Origin: JAJAZB01 sp965249815
Lineage (GTDB): Bacteria; Bacteroidota; Bacteroidia; Cytophagales; Spirosomataceae
Direction of reading: 5' to 3'
Length of the DNA: 64,000 nucleotides
Assembly (NCBI GenBank): GCA_965249815.1
Contig: CBDFMV010000003.1
Span: 62,001-126,000 of the forward strand
Shown: positions 1 to 6,989 of the stretch, one piece after another
How positions within the stretch are numbered: the stretch's first letter is position 1
How the letters are laid out: the number at the start of each line of letters is the position of its first letter
The notes under the pieces: generated by a model
Databases searched by the model: none
Seen by the model: only the letters and a program-made list of their open reading frames with translations
What the model was told of the DNA's origin: nothing
Made by a program: the position numbers and the translations under genes

Positions 1-16
1 CCTTCAAAGGGGGAAT

Positions 17-415
17 TCAATCCTCCGGGTACGGAATAAACACGAACCGCGTGAAGTCGGCATCGACGACGAAGAGGCAGGCAAATTCTTCGGGGTCTTT
101 GTAGTTTTCCTTGAAATACGCCACCGCGTCGGGAGCGATGATGCCGCGCTCGGTGAATTCTTCCAGGAACGTGGCGTAGTAGTGCCAGTCGTTGTCCTGC
201 TCGAAGGCCCCCAGCAGCACCGTGCCGAGGGGCAGTTCCTGCCGGGAAGTGGCAAAAATAGGAAACTGGGAAAACCCACGCTTCCGGACCTGGTAGGCGG
301 CTTCCTTGATCAGGTCGGAAACTTTGGCAAAATCCGCCGAGATTTTACCCAGATACTGCCCGTCGAGTTCGGGCGAATTGGGCGCATTGGAAAGGGATTC
401 GGGTTCGTCAATCAT
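17..415 (-). CDS. Conserved hypothetical protein (132 aa)
   Basis: This is a complete ATG-to-stop frame on the minus strand. The protein is acidic and soluble, with no signal peptide, no membrane segment and no motif I recognise. The C-terminal half is rich in aromatic residues and ends in a hydrophobic strand followed by FIPYPED. It lies downstream of the alanine dehydrogenase gene on the same strand, separated from it by a 109-bp palindromic repeat, so co-transcription is uncertain. Coding potential is supported by the G/C bias at third positions and the absence of a convincing frame on the opposite strand. I cannot assign a function. Confidence 0.7.
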   Translation of the reverse strand: MIDEPESLSNAPNSPELDGQYLGKISADFAKVSDLIKEAAYQVRKRGFSQFPIFATSRQELPLGTVLLGAFEQDNDWHYYATFLEEFTERGIIAPDAVAYFKENYKDPEEFACLFVVDADFTRFVFIPYPED

Positions 416-417
416 CT

Positions 418-526
418 GAATTACGATTTACGAGCGGTCCGCCGCTGCGGGTGCGAATTACGATTTAACCGTGCTGGATTTTAAAAATCGTACCCGCAGC
501 GGCGGACCGCTCGTAAATCGTAATTC
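418..526. repeat. 35-bp perfect inverted repeat element
   Basis: The left arm (418-452) and right arm (492-526) are exact reverse complements of 35 bases, separated by 39 bp. The loop contains a third, direct copy of the terminal sequence GAATTACGATTTA (455-467). There is no T-run, so this is not a classic intrinsic terminator. It looks like a small palindromic intergenic element lying between the ends of two minus-strand genes. Confidence 0.85.
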
Positions 527-534
527 GTACTTCA

Positions 535-1761
535 TCACATCCTCGCCGCCAGCAGCAGGCTTAAATCTTTGTAGCGGAGGTTGAAACTCCGGGCCAGGTG
601 GGCGTTGGTGAGCGTGCCTTTGTGGCAGTACACGCCGCGCATGAACCACTGGTTGGCAAACATCATTTCTTCGATGCCGCCCAGCAGGCCGGTCTGAATC
701 AGGAACGGCGCGAACACGTTGCTCAGCGCGGTGCTGGCCGTGTGGGCCGCGCGGCTGGCGATGTTGGGCACGCAGTAGTGGATGACGCCGTGCTTTTTGA
801 ACGTCGGATTCTTGTGCGTGGTCATTTCCGAGGTTTCAAAATTGCCTCCCTGGTCGATGCTCACGTCGATGAGCACCGAGTTGCGGCGCATCCGCTGGAC
901 CATGTCTTCGGTCACGACCATCGGGCTGCGGCTTTCCTCGGCCCGCATCGCCCCGATCACCACGTCGGCCTTTTCGACGGCCTCGGTGAGCGTGTTGGAG
1001 TCGATAATGGACGTGAACACCTGCTGGCCGAGGGCGTAGCGCAACCGCTGGAGTTTGTAAATTTCCTTGTCGAAAATCTTGATTTCGGCCCCCAGGCCGA
1101 GGGCCGTGCGGGCGGCAAATTCGGCCACCGTCCCGCCACCCAGAATCACAACTTTGGTGGGCGGCACGCCCGTGATGCCGCCCACGATGATGCCGCGTCC
1201 GTCGTTGACGCTGCTCAGGTATTCGGCGGCGATCAGCATCACGGTACTGCCGGCAATTTCGCTCATGGCGCGGATGATGGGCAAGCCGCCCGCCTTGTCT
1301 TCGATAAATTCGAAGGCCAGCCCCGTCACGTGCCGCTGGTTGAGCGCGTTGAAGTAATCGGCGCTGAGTTTGGGCACGGTGAGCGCCGAAATGAGCGTGG
1401 AACCGCGTTTCAGAAACTCGTACTCGCTTTCCACGGGCGGTTCCACCTTCAGCACCACGTCGGCGGCGTAGGCTTCCTTCGCCGACGGCACCACCTGCGC
1501 CCCGGCTTCGCGGTATTCGTGGTCGGTGTATTTGGCCCCCAGGCCCGCGTCGGTTTCGAGCACCACGCGGTGGCCGTTGCGCACGAGCAGCGCGACGGCT
1601 TCGGGCGTGAGGGCGATGCGGTTTTCCTGCAACGACACCTCCCTCGGCAAGCCGATGAGCAGGCTGTGCTGGCTGGTGCGCACGGGGGCCAGTTGCTCCT
1701 GCGGGTACAGGGCCGTTTGCTGGGCCAGGGCCTCGAAGCCGGTTTGTTGCGGAGAATTCAA
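535..1761 (-). CDS. ald: Alanine dehydrogenase
   Basis: This is a cytoplasmic NAD-dependent oxidative deaminase converting L-alanine to pyruvate and ammonia. The N-terminal AlaDH/PNT catalytic domain (about residues 35-175) starts with IGLPREVSLQENRIALTP, the substrate-binding signature. The Rossmann domain has the GGGTVAEFAA loop at about 208-217 and the acidic residue (Asp231) that selects NAD. The 408-residue length and the roughly 30-residue N-terminal extension resemble the version common in Cytophagales. The start is TTG (1761): an in-frame TAA lies just upstream and no ATG is available nearby. It precedes the 17-415 gene and follows tsaE on the same strand. Confidence 0.93.
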   Translation of the reverse strand: MNSPQQTGFEALAQQTALYPQEQLAPVRTSQHSLLIGLPREVSLQENRIALTPEAVALLVRNGHRVVLETDAGLGAKYTDHEYREAGAQVVPSAKEAYAADVVLKVEPPVESEYEFLKRGSTLISALTVPKLSADYFNALNQRHVTGLAFEFIEDKAGGLPIIRAMSEIAGSTVMLIAAEYLSSVNDGRGIIVGGITGVPPTKVVILGGGTVAEFAARTALGLGAEIKIFDKEIYKLQRLRYALGQQVFTSIIDSNTLTEAVEKADVVIGAMRAEESRSPMVVTEDMVQRMRRNSVLIDVSIDQGGNFETSEMTTHKNPTFKKHGVIHYCVPNIASRAAHTASTALSNVFAPFLIQTGLLGGIEEMMFANQWFMRGVYCHKGTLTNAHLARSFNLRYKDLSLLLAARM

Positions 1762-1799
1762 ATTGATTGGGAATTAAAAAAGTAATTAACTCCTGATTT

Positions 1800-2264
1800 T
1801 CAAAGTGGTAAGTTTTGTAAAACTGCCTGCTGTCCACCGCTTACTACCAACTGCACGACCCGGCTGCCATCGGGTTGGGGTTCGATGCTGATTTTCAAAT
1901 GTTCCGGTGGCCAGAGGGTTACGATTTTTGAGGGCCACTCCACGAAGCAGTAGTGGCCGGAATCGAAATATTCCTCCACGCCCAGGTCAAGCGCTTCGGT
2001 TTCAGTTTTAATTCGGTAAAAATCAAAGTGATACACCGTTTCGCCCGTGGCCGTTGCGTACTCGTTCACGAGGGCGAACGTCGGGCTTTGCACCTTGCTC
2101 ACCACGCCCAACCGGCGGCAAAGGGCCTGGATGAACGTGGTTTTTCCGGCTCCCATCTCACCCTCGAACAGCCAGATTCGCCGGTCGCCCGCCCAGTCGA
2201 GCACCCGCCCGGCGGCGGTATCGATTTCGGCGAGGCGGGTGTAATGCAGCGTGGTATCGGGCAT
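1800..2264 (-). CDS. tsaE: tRNA threonylcarbamoyladenosine biosynthesis ATPase TsaE
   Basis: This 154-residue P-loop ATPase works with TsaB and TsaD in making t6A37 of ANN-decoding tRNAs. The Walker A motif GEMGAGKT is at residues 35-42 and is followed by the family motifs SPTFALVNEY, YHFDFYR and FVEWPSKI. The open frame extends upstream to 2498, but the ATG at 2264 gives the usual TsaE N-terminus, and the longer version would overlap the next gene. It is followed by ald after 38 bp and preceded by the YkgJ-like gene after 47 bp, all on the minus strand, so a small operon is possible. Confidence 0.93.
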   Translation of the reverse strand: MPDTTLHYTRLAEIDTAAGRVLDWAGDRRIWLFEGEMGAGKTTFIQALCRRLGVVSKVQSPTFALVNEYATATGETVYHFDFYRIKTETEALDLGVEEYFDSGHYCFVEWPSKIVTLWPPEHLKISIEPQPDGSRVVQLVVSGGQQAVLQNLPL

Positions 2265-2311
2265 TCGCAGGCGCAAAACAGGGAACGCGAAGGTAGGGAA
2301 AAATCGCCGCA

Positions 2312-2809
2312 CTACGCCGGAAATTCCCGACCGAGCCGCTCCACGATGCGGGCCACGGCGGGGCAGATTTCGGCGTTTTTGCGCGTCAGATCGAGCAATT
2401 GGTGCATCCGGCGGCGGTTGGTGTGCGGGTACTCGCGGCAGGCTTTGGGGCGCACGTCGTACACGGCGCAGTAATTTTCGCCATCGAGAAACGGGCACGG
2501 CGCGGCGTTGAGCACGTAGTGCCGGTCCGTGTCGAGGTGCAGGAATTTTTCAATAAAATCGGCCGGACGCAGGCGGAAATGCCGCGCCAGGCGCTCGATG
2601 TCGGCGTCAGTGAAAATCGGGCTGGTGGTTTTGCAGCAGTTGGCGCAGGCCAGGCAGTCGGTTTCAGCGAAAACTTCGTCGTGCAGGCGCTCGAATGCGG
2701 CGTCGAGGTGCCTCGGTGGCCGGGCCTTGAGGCGGCGGAGAACGTTAGTTTTGGGCTGAACCACGGTTTTTGGGATTCTGCGATTTCCAGGCTGCCTGAT
2801 TTTCCACAA
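2312..2809 (-). CDS. YkgJ/UPF0153-type cysteine-cluster protein
   Basis: The protein is a putative metal-binding (zinc or iron) cytoplasmic protein of the YkgJ family. The defining cluster is C52-x2-C55-x2-C58-C59 (CLACANCC), followed by CPFL, YCAVYDVRPKACREYP and a late Cys. The last motif is the hallmark of this family. The exact function of the family is unknown. The start is uncertain: the TTG at 2809 is the most upstream possibility and a GTG at 2764 would give 150 residues; no ATG precedes the cluster at a sensible distance. It lies upstream of tsaE in the same orientation. Confidence 0.85.
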   Translation of the reverse strand: MWKIRQPGNRRIPKTVVQPKTNVLRRLKARPPRHLDAAFERLHDEVFAETDCLACANCCKTTSPIFTDADIERLARHFRLRPADFIEKFLHLDTDRHYVLNAAPCPFLDGENYCAVYDVRPKACREYPHTNRRRMHQLLDLTRKNAEICPAVARIVERLGREFPA

Positions 2810-2887
2810 ATTTCAGGGTAATCCCTGAATCCAACGAATCAAGGTTCCGACAAAATGGTTATAGCTTCGCAACGATTCTACTGAAAC

Positions 2888-4210
2888 ATGATTTCCGTCG
2901 AAACCCGTCTTTTAACCCTTGATGCCGCCTGGCTCGCGGCCCAGCACGGTGGCCACCCGGCGGCGCTCTGGCGCCTGCCCAAAAGCACCGAAAAAAGCCT
3001 GATTCTCGACTTGTCCGACGAAGACCGCCGCCTGAAACTTGATTTGGAGGAGGTCGCGCCGGGTTTTGCCCTCGGTCCGTTTCTCAACCCCGAAAGCCAG
3101 CAAACCCGCCTGCTCCGGGCCGACATCTACCTGCGTTTCGACGAAGAAAATCAATTGGTCGATGAACTGACCTCGCCCGCTGCCGACCAGCGGCGGGTGC
3201 TGGAATTTGAAGAAGCCGTCGAAAATGTCCGCCCCGACGAACCCATCCACTGCGAGGGAGCCAATTCCTTCACTGCGGGCGGAGTCGATTCGGTTTCGGT
3301 TGAGACCACTTTCAAAACTTCCGTTCGGCAGGCAGTCGAAGCCATCAAGGCCGGGCAATTTCAGAAAGTCGTGCTGTCGCGTACCAAGCAGGTCGCGCTG
3401 CCCGCCGAATTCAACCTTGTGGCGGCGTTCAACCGGCTTTGCGAAGCGTACCCGAATGCGTTCGTCTCGGCGGTTTCGCTGCCCGATGAGGGGGCCGTCT
3501 GGCTCGGAGCCTCGCCCGAAACGCTCGTCAGCGTGGACACGGCGGGGTTTTTCCGCACCGTTTCGCTGGCCGGTACCCAATCGGCCTACGACCCCGACGG
3601 GCGGCTGGTTCACCCCAACGACGCTCGCTGGTCGCACAAGGAAATTGAAGAACAAGCGCTCGTAAGCCGGTACATCATCGAGTGTTTCAAGAAAATCCGG
3701 TTGCGGGAGTACGTCGAAAACGGCCCTAAAACCGTGCAGGCGGGCAATTTGCTCCACCTCCGCACCGATTTCACCGTCGATGCGCCGGGCGTGGGCTTCC
3801 CCCAACTCGGCACCGTCATGCTTGACTTGCTGCACCCGACCTCGGCCGTGTGCGGCACGCCCAAAGCGCCGGCGCTCCGGTTCATTCAGCACCACGAGGG
3901 CTACGATCGGGAGTGGTATAGCGGTTTTCTGGGACCGGTCAACGTGGGCGGCGAAAGCCACCTGTTCGTCAACCTCCGGACCATGAAAATCGAGGTCGCT
4001 CCGACATTTGGTCGGAGTTCGACCGAAGGTCGAAACGGGTCAGCAATGCCATCCTCAGGGTTTCGACCTTCGGTCGAACTCCGACCACAGGTCGGAGCTA
4101 CCGTTGCCACGCTCTACGCCGGGGCGGGCATCACCGAAGATTCCGTGCCGGAGCGCGAGTGGCGCGAAACCGAACTGAAGTGCGAAACGCTGCTGAAGGT
4201 GATTGGTTAA
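2888..4210 (+). CDS. menF: Isochorismate synthase with in-frame palindromic insert
   Basis: This chorismate-binding enzyme makes isochorismate for menaquinone (or a siderophore). Family motifs are clear: VVLSRTK, WLGASPETL, SLAGTQ, HKEIEEQ, LHPTSAVCGTP and the C-terminal YAGAGIT...REWRETE. The start ATG at 2888 gives a normal N-terminus, with a weak TAGCTTCG -7-like box about 20 bp upstream. Near the C-terminus, residues about 370-405 are encoded by a 109-bp palindromic repeat inserted between the strand LFVNLRTMKI and ATLYAGAGI, which are adjacent in this family. The frame stays open, so the product should carry an extra loop of about 36 residues. Whether the enzyme remains active cannot be told. 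The gene is divergent from the ykgJ-like gene. Confidence 0.9.
   Translation: MISVETRLLTLDAAWLAAQHGGHPAALWRLPKSTEKSLILDLSDEDRRLKLDLEEVAPGFALGPFLNPESQQTRLLRADIYLRFDEENQLVDELTSPAADQRRVLEFEEAVENVRPDEPIHCEGANSFTAGGVDSVSVETTFKTSVRQAVEAIKAGQFQKVVLSRTKQVALPAEFNLVAAFNRLCEAYPNAFVSAVSLPDEGAVWLGASPETLVSVDTAGFFRTVSLAGTQSAYDPDGRLVHPNDARWSHKEIEEQALVSRYIIECFKKIRLREYVENGPKTVQAGNLLHLRTDFTVDAPGVGFPQLGTVMLDLLHPTSAVCGTPKAPALRFIQHHEGYDREWYSGFLGPVNVGGESHLFVNLRTMKIEVAPTFGRSSTEGRNGSAMPSSGFRPSVELRPQVGATVATLYAGAGITEDSVPEREWRETELKCETLLKVIG
3994..4102. repeat. Palindromic element inside the isochorismate synthase gene
   Basis: The arms are 3998-4036 and 4060-4098, exact reverse complements of 39 bases that extend to 3994-4102 with one mismatch. 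Each arm is itself built from smaller palindromes (GCTCCGAC...GGTCGGAG and TTCGACC...GGTCGAA). The end GTCGGAGCTACC is shared with the 17303-17390 element. The insert is read through in frame and encodes FRPSVELRPQ on its right arm. Confidence 0.9.
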
Positions 4211-4241
4211 GTGGGTAAGTTGTCCACTCGTCGAAAACCAA

Positions 4242-4781
4242 TTACCGAATCCGTTTCAACTCCCCAATCTGCCTTGGCCCCTGGTCGGTGTTGAGGATGA
4301 GCGTACCCCGGCCGTTTTGTTGCTGGGAATGGATGCCGATGACGCGCAGGCCGGTGGTGTCGTATACCTCGGTGTCGTCGACGACGAGTTCGTTGCGGTC
4401 GGCGGCGTAACGGTACGAACTGCCGTTTTGCATCACGCTGAAACTGCCCCCGCCGCCCGACTGGCTGATGGTGGCCTGATTCTGGGCCATGCTGGCGGCG
4501 CGTTCCACCCGCCGGGTCAGTTGTGGCGAAACCTCGGGCGAGGTTTCCAGCAACGCGGCCAGATCGCTCAGAAACGCGGCGACGCGGGCCTTGAGGGCGT
4601 GGTTCATCATATCGCCGATCATCAGCATACCGCCGCTCTGCCACATGCCCATGCCGCCGAGGGCGGGGTCGTTGAACTGCACCTGACGGCCCCCGCCCCG
4701 GCGCAGATCGTGGAGCAGCCGTTGCGCCAGGTCGGGGCTGAAGCCGTGGCGCTCAGCAAGTTGATTTATCGTTTCGTTCAT
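4242..4781 (-). CDS. Hypothetical protein with SHOCT-family-like N-terminus (179 aa)
   Basis: ATG start, no signal peptide. The N-terminus (INQLAERHGFS, then a Gly-rich RRGGGRQVQFNDPALGGMGMW) resembles the N-terminal region I recall from some SHOCT-domain proteins, but I see no C-terminal SHOCT helix pair. The middle is helical (about 60-100) and contains the methionine-rich SGGMLMIGDMMNH. The C-terminal 70 residues alternate beta-strand-like segments (YDTTGLRVIGIHS). It converges with the isochorismate synthase gene. The IS1595-family element begins 108 bp upstream of its start and may have separated it from its promoter. Function unknown. Confidence 0.7.
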   Translation of the reverse strand: MNETINQLAERHGFSPDLAQRLLHDLRRGGGRQVQFNDPALGGMGMWQSGGMLMIGDMMNHALKARVAAFLSDLAALLETSPEVSPQLTRRVERAASMAQNQATISQSGGGGSFSVMQNGSSYRYAADRNELVVDDTEVYDTTGLRVIGIHSQQQNGRGTLILNTDQGPRQIGELKRIR

Positions 4782-4787
4782 GAGAAA

Positions 4788-4884
4788 TTAACCGCGAAGG
4801 GCGTTACGTTTTCACGACAAAGAACGCAAAGAAAAAAGTGTGCGTTACGCCCCTTGCGTAAAACCTTCGGGTCTTTGCGGTTAA
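4788..4884. repeat. Imperfect inverted repeat with TTAACCGC/GCGGTTAA ends
   Basis: TTAACCGC (4788-4795) and GCGGTTAA (4877-4884) bound an imperfect palindrome. Inside, GCGTTACG occurs twice in direct orientation, and GAAGG and CCTTC pair across the element. It resembles intergenic repeats widespread in Bacteroidota genomes. The IS element inserted at its right edge: the left target-site duplicate (4882-4889) overlaps its last three bases. Confidence 0.6.
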
Positions 4885-4920
4885 AAAATGGTAATGATAT
4901 ATCAATTTACACCAAATGAC

Positions 4921-4953
4921 AAAATAAAAAGCCCCGGCGTGAAACCAGGGCTT
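4921..4953 (-). terminator. Intrinsic terminator after the IS-borne tRNA-like gene
   Basis: On the minus strand AAGCCCTGG pairs with CCGGGGCTT (9 bp with one G-U) around a 7-nt loop, followed by TTTTTATTTT. It lies 35 bp downstream of the tRNA-like gene and just inside the left end of the IS element, so passenger transcription would stop before leaving the element. Confidence 0.85.
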
Positions 4954-4987
4954 TCGTTCGGGGAACGCTGGGAAGAAGTATTTTACC

Positions 4988-5059
4988 CCTTCCCAGCGGG
5001 AATCGAACCCGCATCAACCGCTTAGCAAGCAGTTGTTCTATCCATTGAACTACAGGAGT
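4988..5059 (-). tRNA. tRNA-like gene, anticodon GCU on an arginine-type class I body, carried by the IS
   Basis: The minus strand folds as a tRNA: U8-A9, D-stem GTTC/GAAC with loop AATGGATA (A14, G18-G19, A20), anticodon stem ACTGC/GCGGT around loop TTGCTAA, a 4-nt variable loop, and T-arm GCGGG-TTCGAAT-CCCGC. The anticodon is GCU, which reads serine codons AGC/AGU, but bacterial tRNA-Ser has a long variable arm and this one does not. A20 and C35 are arginine identity elements. The acceptor stem is weak: pairs 1-72 and 2-71 mismatch and two others are G-U. CCA is not encoded. It could be a functional missense tRNA, a degenerate tRNA, or a tRNA mimic. Confidence 0.7.
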
Positions 5060-5110
5060 GGTGCAAAATTAGTCATTTCCCAAATCAAAGTTCGACGGTA
5101 CCGCAAAAAA

Positions 5111-5677
5111 TTACGGCTTGTCTTTATGTGGCGGCGGAACCTGCAGCAGTCCTTCTAAGGTTCGGTTGAATCGGCTGTTGGCGCGCGCAATTACCTTTCC
5201 TGAATGGAAGCCATTTTGCTCGTTTAAATCCCAGTATATCATCCCTAATTCGACTTCGTCCGGGGTGTTGGAAGACTTAAGCCACTCGTCCGCAATGTCA
5301 TACACCTTTTGGACGGCGAGTTTGAAGGAAAATTTTGAATCCGAGGTATTGGCACTTGCCTTCAAGAAAAGGTTTTTTTCGTTCAAGATGAAGCGCCTGT
5401 TCTCACCTTTTTCGGTGTTTTTTAGGATGATTTTCTGCGTGTCATGCCAAAGTCTTTTAGATAAGCCCGGATTCTCGGTGTTGTCAAGCAAGGATTCGGT
5501 TTCTGAATCTGGGCGCTCAACTTCCGGTTCTGGCAGTAGCTCCGGCCTTACGTCAGCAGGAAGTTCGATTGCAAGCTGTTGGTTGCCTGCCAGTCGTTTT
5601 TCTTCGGCGCTAATTCGCTCCAGCATGGCCCGTATTTTATTACGGCGCTCTTCTTCGCTTTCTTGGTGTTGTGCCAT
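5111..5677 (-). CDS. Hypothetical protein coupled to the XRE/ImmA gene (188 aa)
   Basis: ATG start only 2 bp after the stop of the upstream XRE/ImmA-IrrE gene, so the two are almost certainly translated from one message. The N-terminal 60 residues are highly charged and probably coiled-coil (EESEERRNKIRAMLERI-like), followed by a Pro/Glu-rich linker. The C-terminal part (about 75-188) is a mixed alpha/beta region with no motif I recognise. The codon use is less GC-biased than that of chromosomal neighbours, as expected for IS cargo. In XRE-ImmA pairs the second protein is often the cleaved substrate or a toxin partner; that role is only an inference here. Confidence 0.75.
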   Translation of the reverse strand: MAQHQESEEERRNKIRAMLERISAEEKRLAGNQQLAIELPADVRPELLPEPEVERPDSETESLLDNTENPGLSKRLWHDTQKIILKNTEKGENRRFILNEKNLFLKASANTSDSKFSFKLAVQKVYDIADEWLKSSNTPDEVELGMIYWDLNEQNGFHSGKVIARANSRFNRTLEGLLQVPPPHKDKP

Positions 5678-5679
5678 GA

Positions 5680-6924
5680 CTATGGGTTAAGTTTGGAGTT
5701 TTCGGGGGTGTACTCGTAAATCATTTTAAGTTCATCAACGCCTTCAAAAACTGATTCTTGGTCAAAAAGGGTATTCTTCAATAAACGCACGGCACGTTCC
5801 GAACTTCCAAAGTGATGTTGGTAGAGCGCGTACACGTCCCGGCCTCGGTAGTTCTTTTCAAAGTGACAATGGAAGTCATAAATAATGCTTGGATGCACTT
5901 TTAACGTCTTGTAAGCGTGTCGCTCAAGCATCGAATGCGAATCAATGTAGGGACGAACAAAATCAAGGTCGGCTTGCGGTAACAGTCGGTCACGAGCAAA
6001 CCCGTCTGCCAAATCTTCGCTGAACAAGTCGTTAGTCATGTCGTAATCACCGGATAAGTGAAACTTCCATGATTTTAATGCCTCCATGTCAAAAAGGACA
6101 TGGGACAATTCATGTAACAACGAAAACCACAACGTCGAATACTTACCTCGGAAGTCATTGATAACGATACAGGGCTTGTCATTCACCATAAATGAAGCAC
6201 CCCGAACCGCCGTGTTCGCCGTGTACTTATGCACAATTACCGAAACGCCTACTCGGTAGAGTGCCCGCACAACCATAACTAAACCGGCTTCTTCGTCAAG
6301 GGTGTATGGGCGTATCTTGGGGATAAGGGCCAACAACGCTTCTTGGTCGTAAGGGTGGGGATTGTTAAGTTTCTTGAACTGATTGCAAGCCGCAACAATC
6401 CACATGGTACGCATCTCGTCTTGTGAATACTGCCTAATTCGGCTGAACATCACGGGTGGCAACTCGTCGGAATACTGGAAAATCGTTTCCAGCCCCAAAA
6501 AGCGCGTGATGCGTCGGTCAATGGCTTCAAAGTCGGTAGTTGACTTAATGAAGCCGATTTTCTTCAACGTGTTCAGGTTGAAGTTGCGAAGAATAAAATT
6601 GGATTTCGTTGCTAAGTTCAACTCCCCGACAAATTCGGGTTTCAGCGAGGCAACGTAAATTTCGGCCATTTCCCGAACGTCAATTCCCAAGAACTGGCAA
6701 ACCTTAAGGATAGAGAAAAGGTCAACTTTCTGGGTTTCGCCGTCAATCAGCCGCGCCAGGGTGTTGTTGGGGATGCCGACCATCTTGGAGAACTCGTAGT
6801 CGGTGTTAATTCCAAGTTCAGTTTTTTTCCGGACTACCAATTCGCGGAAGCTTGGAGCGCTCTCAGAGGCCAGAAGCCTGTAAATTTCGGTCAGTAAGGT
6901 GTCTTTAGAGGCGTCTTTTTCCAT
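5680..6924 (-). CDS. XRE-type HTH / ImmA-IrrE metallopeptidase regulator
   Basis: The 414-residue protein has an N-terminal XRE-like helix-turn-helix (about 40-82, FSKMVGIPNNTLARLIDGE) and a C-terminal ImmA/IrrE zinc peptidase domain. The zinc motif HELSH is at 271-275, with the downstream ligand region EDLADGFARD at about 303-312. Members of the family cleave repressors (ImmA with ImmR, IrrE/PprI with DdrO). It is cargo of the IS1595-family element and sits directly upstream of the 188-aa gene. Two copies of TCCATTTTTGGA flank its predicted promoter, one overlapping the start codon, which suggests autoregulation. AT-rich codon use supports recent transfer. Confidence 0.88.
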   Translation of the reverse strand: MEKDASKDTLLTEIYRLLASESAPSFRELVVRKKTELGINTDYEFSKMVGIPNNTLARLIDGETQKVDLFSILKVCQFLGIDVREMAEIYVASLKPEFVGELNLATKSNFILRNFNLNTLKKIGFIKSTTDFEAIDRRITRFLGLETIFQYSDELPPVMFSRIRQYSQDEMRTMWIVAACNQFKKLNNPHPYDQEALLALIPKIRPYTLDEEAGLVMVVRALYRVGVSVIVHKYTANTAVRGASFMVNDKPCIVINDFRGKYSTLWFSLLHELSHVLFDMEALKSWKFHLSGDYDMTNDLFSEDLADGFARDRLLPQADLDFVRPYIDSHSMLERHAYKTLKVHPSIIYDFHCHFEKNYRGRDVYALYQHHFGSSERAVRLLKNTLFDQESVFEGVDELKMIYEYTPENSKLNP

Positions 6925-6983
6925 TTTTGGAAGCGATTATGGCCCAAAGTAAAGGATTATCGGGCTATTTTTCCAAAAATGGA
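6920..6983 (-). promoter_or_regulatory. Promoter and paired operator-like palindromes for the XRE/ImmA operon
   Basis: TCCATTTTTGGA at 6920-6931 and its exact reverse complement TCCAAAAATGGA at 6972-6983 are identical 12-bp near-palindromic sites spaced 52 bp apart, about five helical turns. Between them, read on the minus strand, TTACTTTG (6945-6952) is close to the Bacteroidota -7 box TAnnTTTG, with TTTTTG about 20 bp upstream acting as a -33 box inside the distal site. The proximal site overlaps the ATG. This layout fits repression by the XRE protein through looping or cooperative binding. Confidence 0.6.
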
Positions 6984-6989
6984 AAAGAA

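Noticed and set aside
418..526. Rho-independent terminator
   Set aside because: The stem is 35 bp with a 39-bp loop and no T-run; the form suits a repeat element better.
598..1785. A 395-codon plus-strand frame opposite alanine dehydrogenase
   Set aside because: Low-complexity His/Gly/Arg-rich translation typical of antisense in high-GC DNA.
4988..5059. Ordinary tRNA-Ser(GCU)
   Set aside because: The variable loop has only four nucleotides and the D-loop is of arginine type, so it is not a normal serine tRNA even though the anticodon is GCU.
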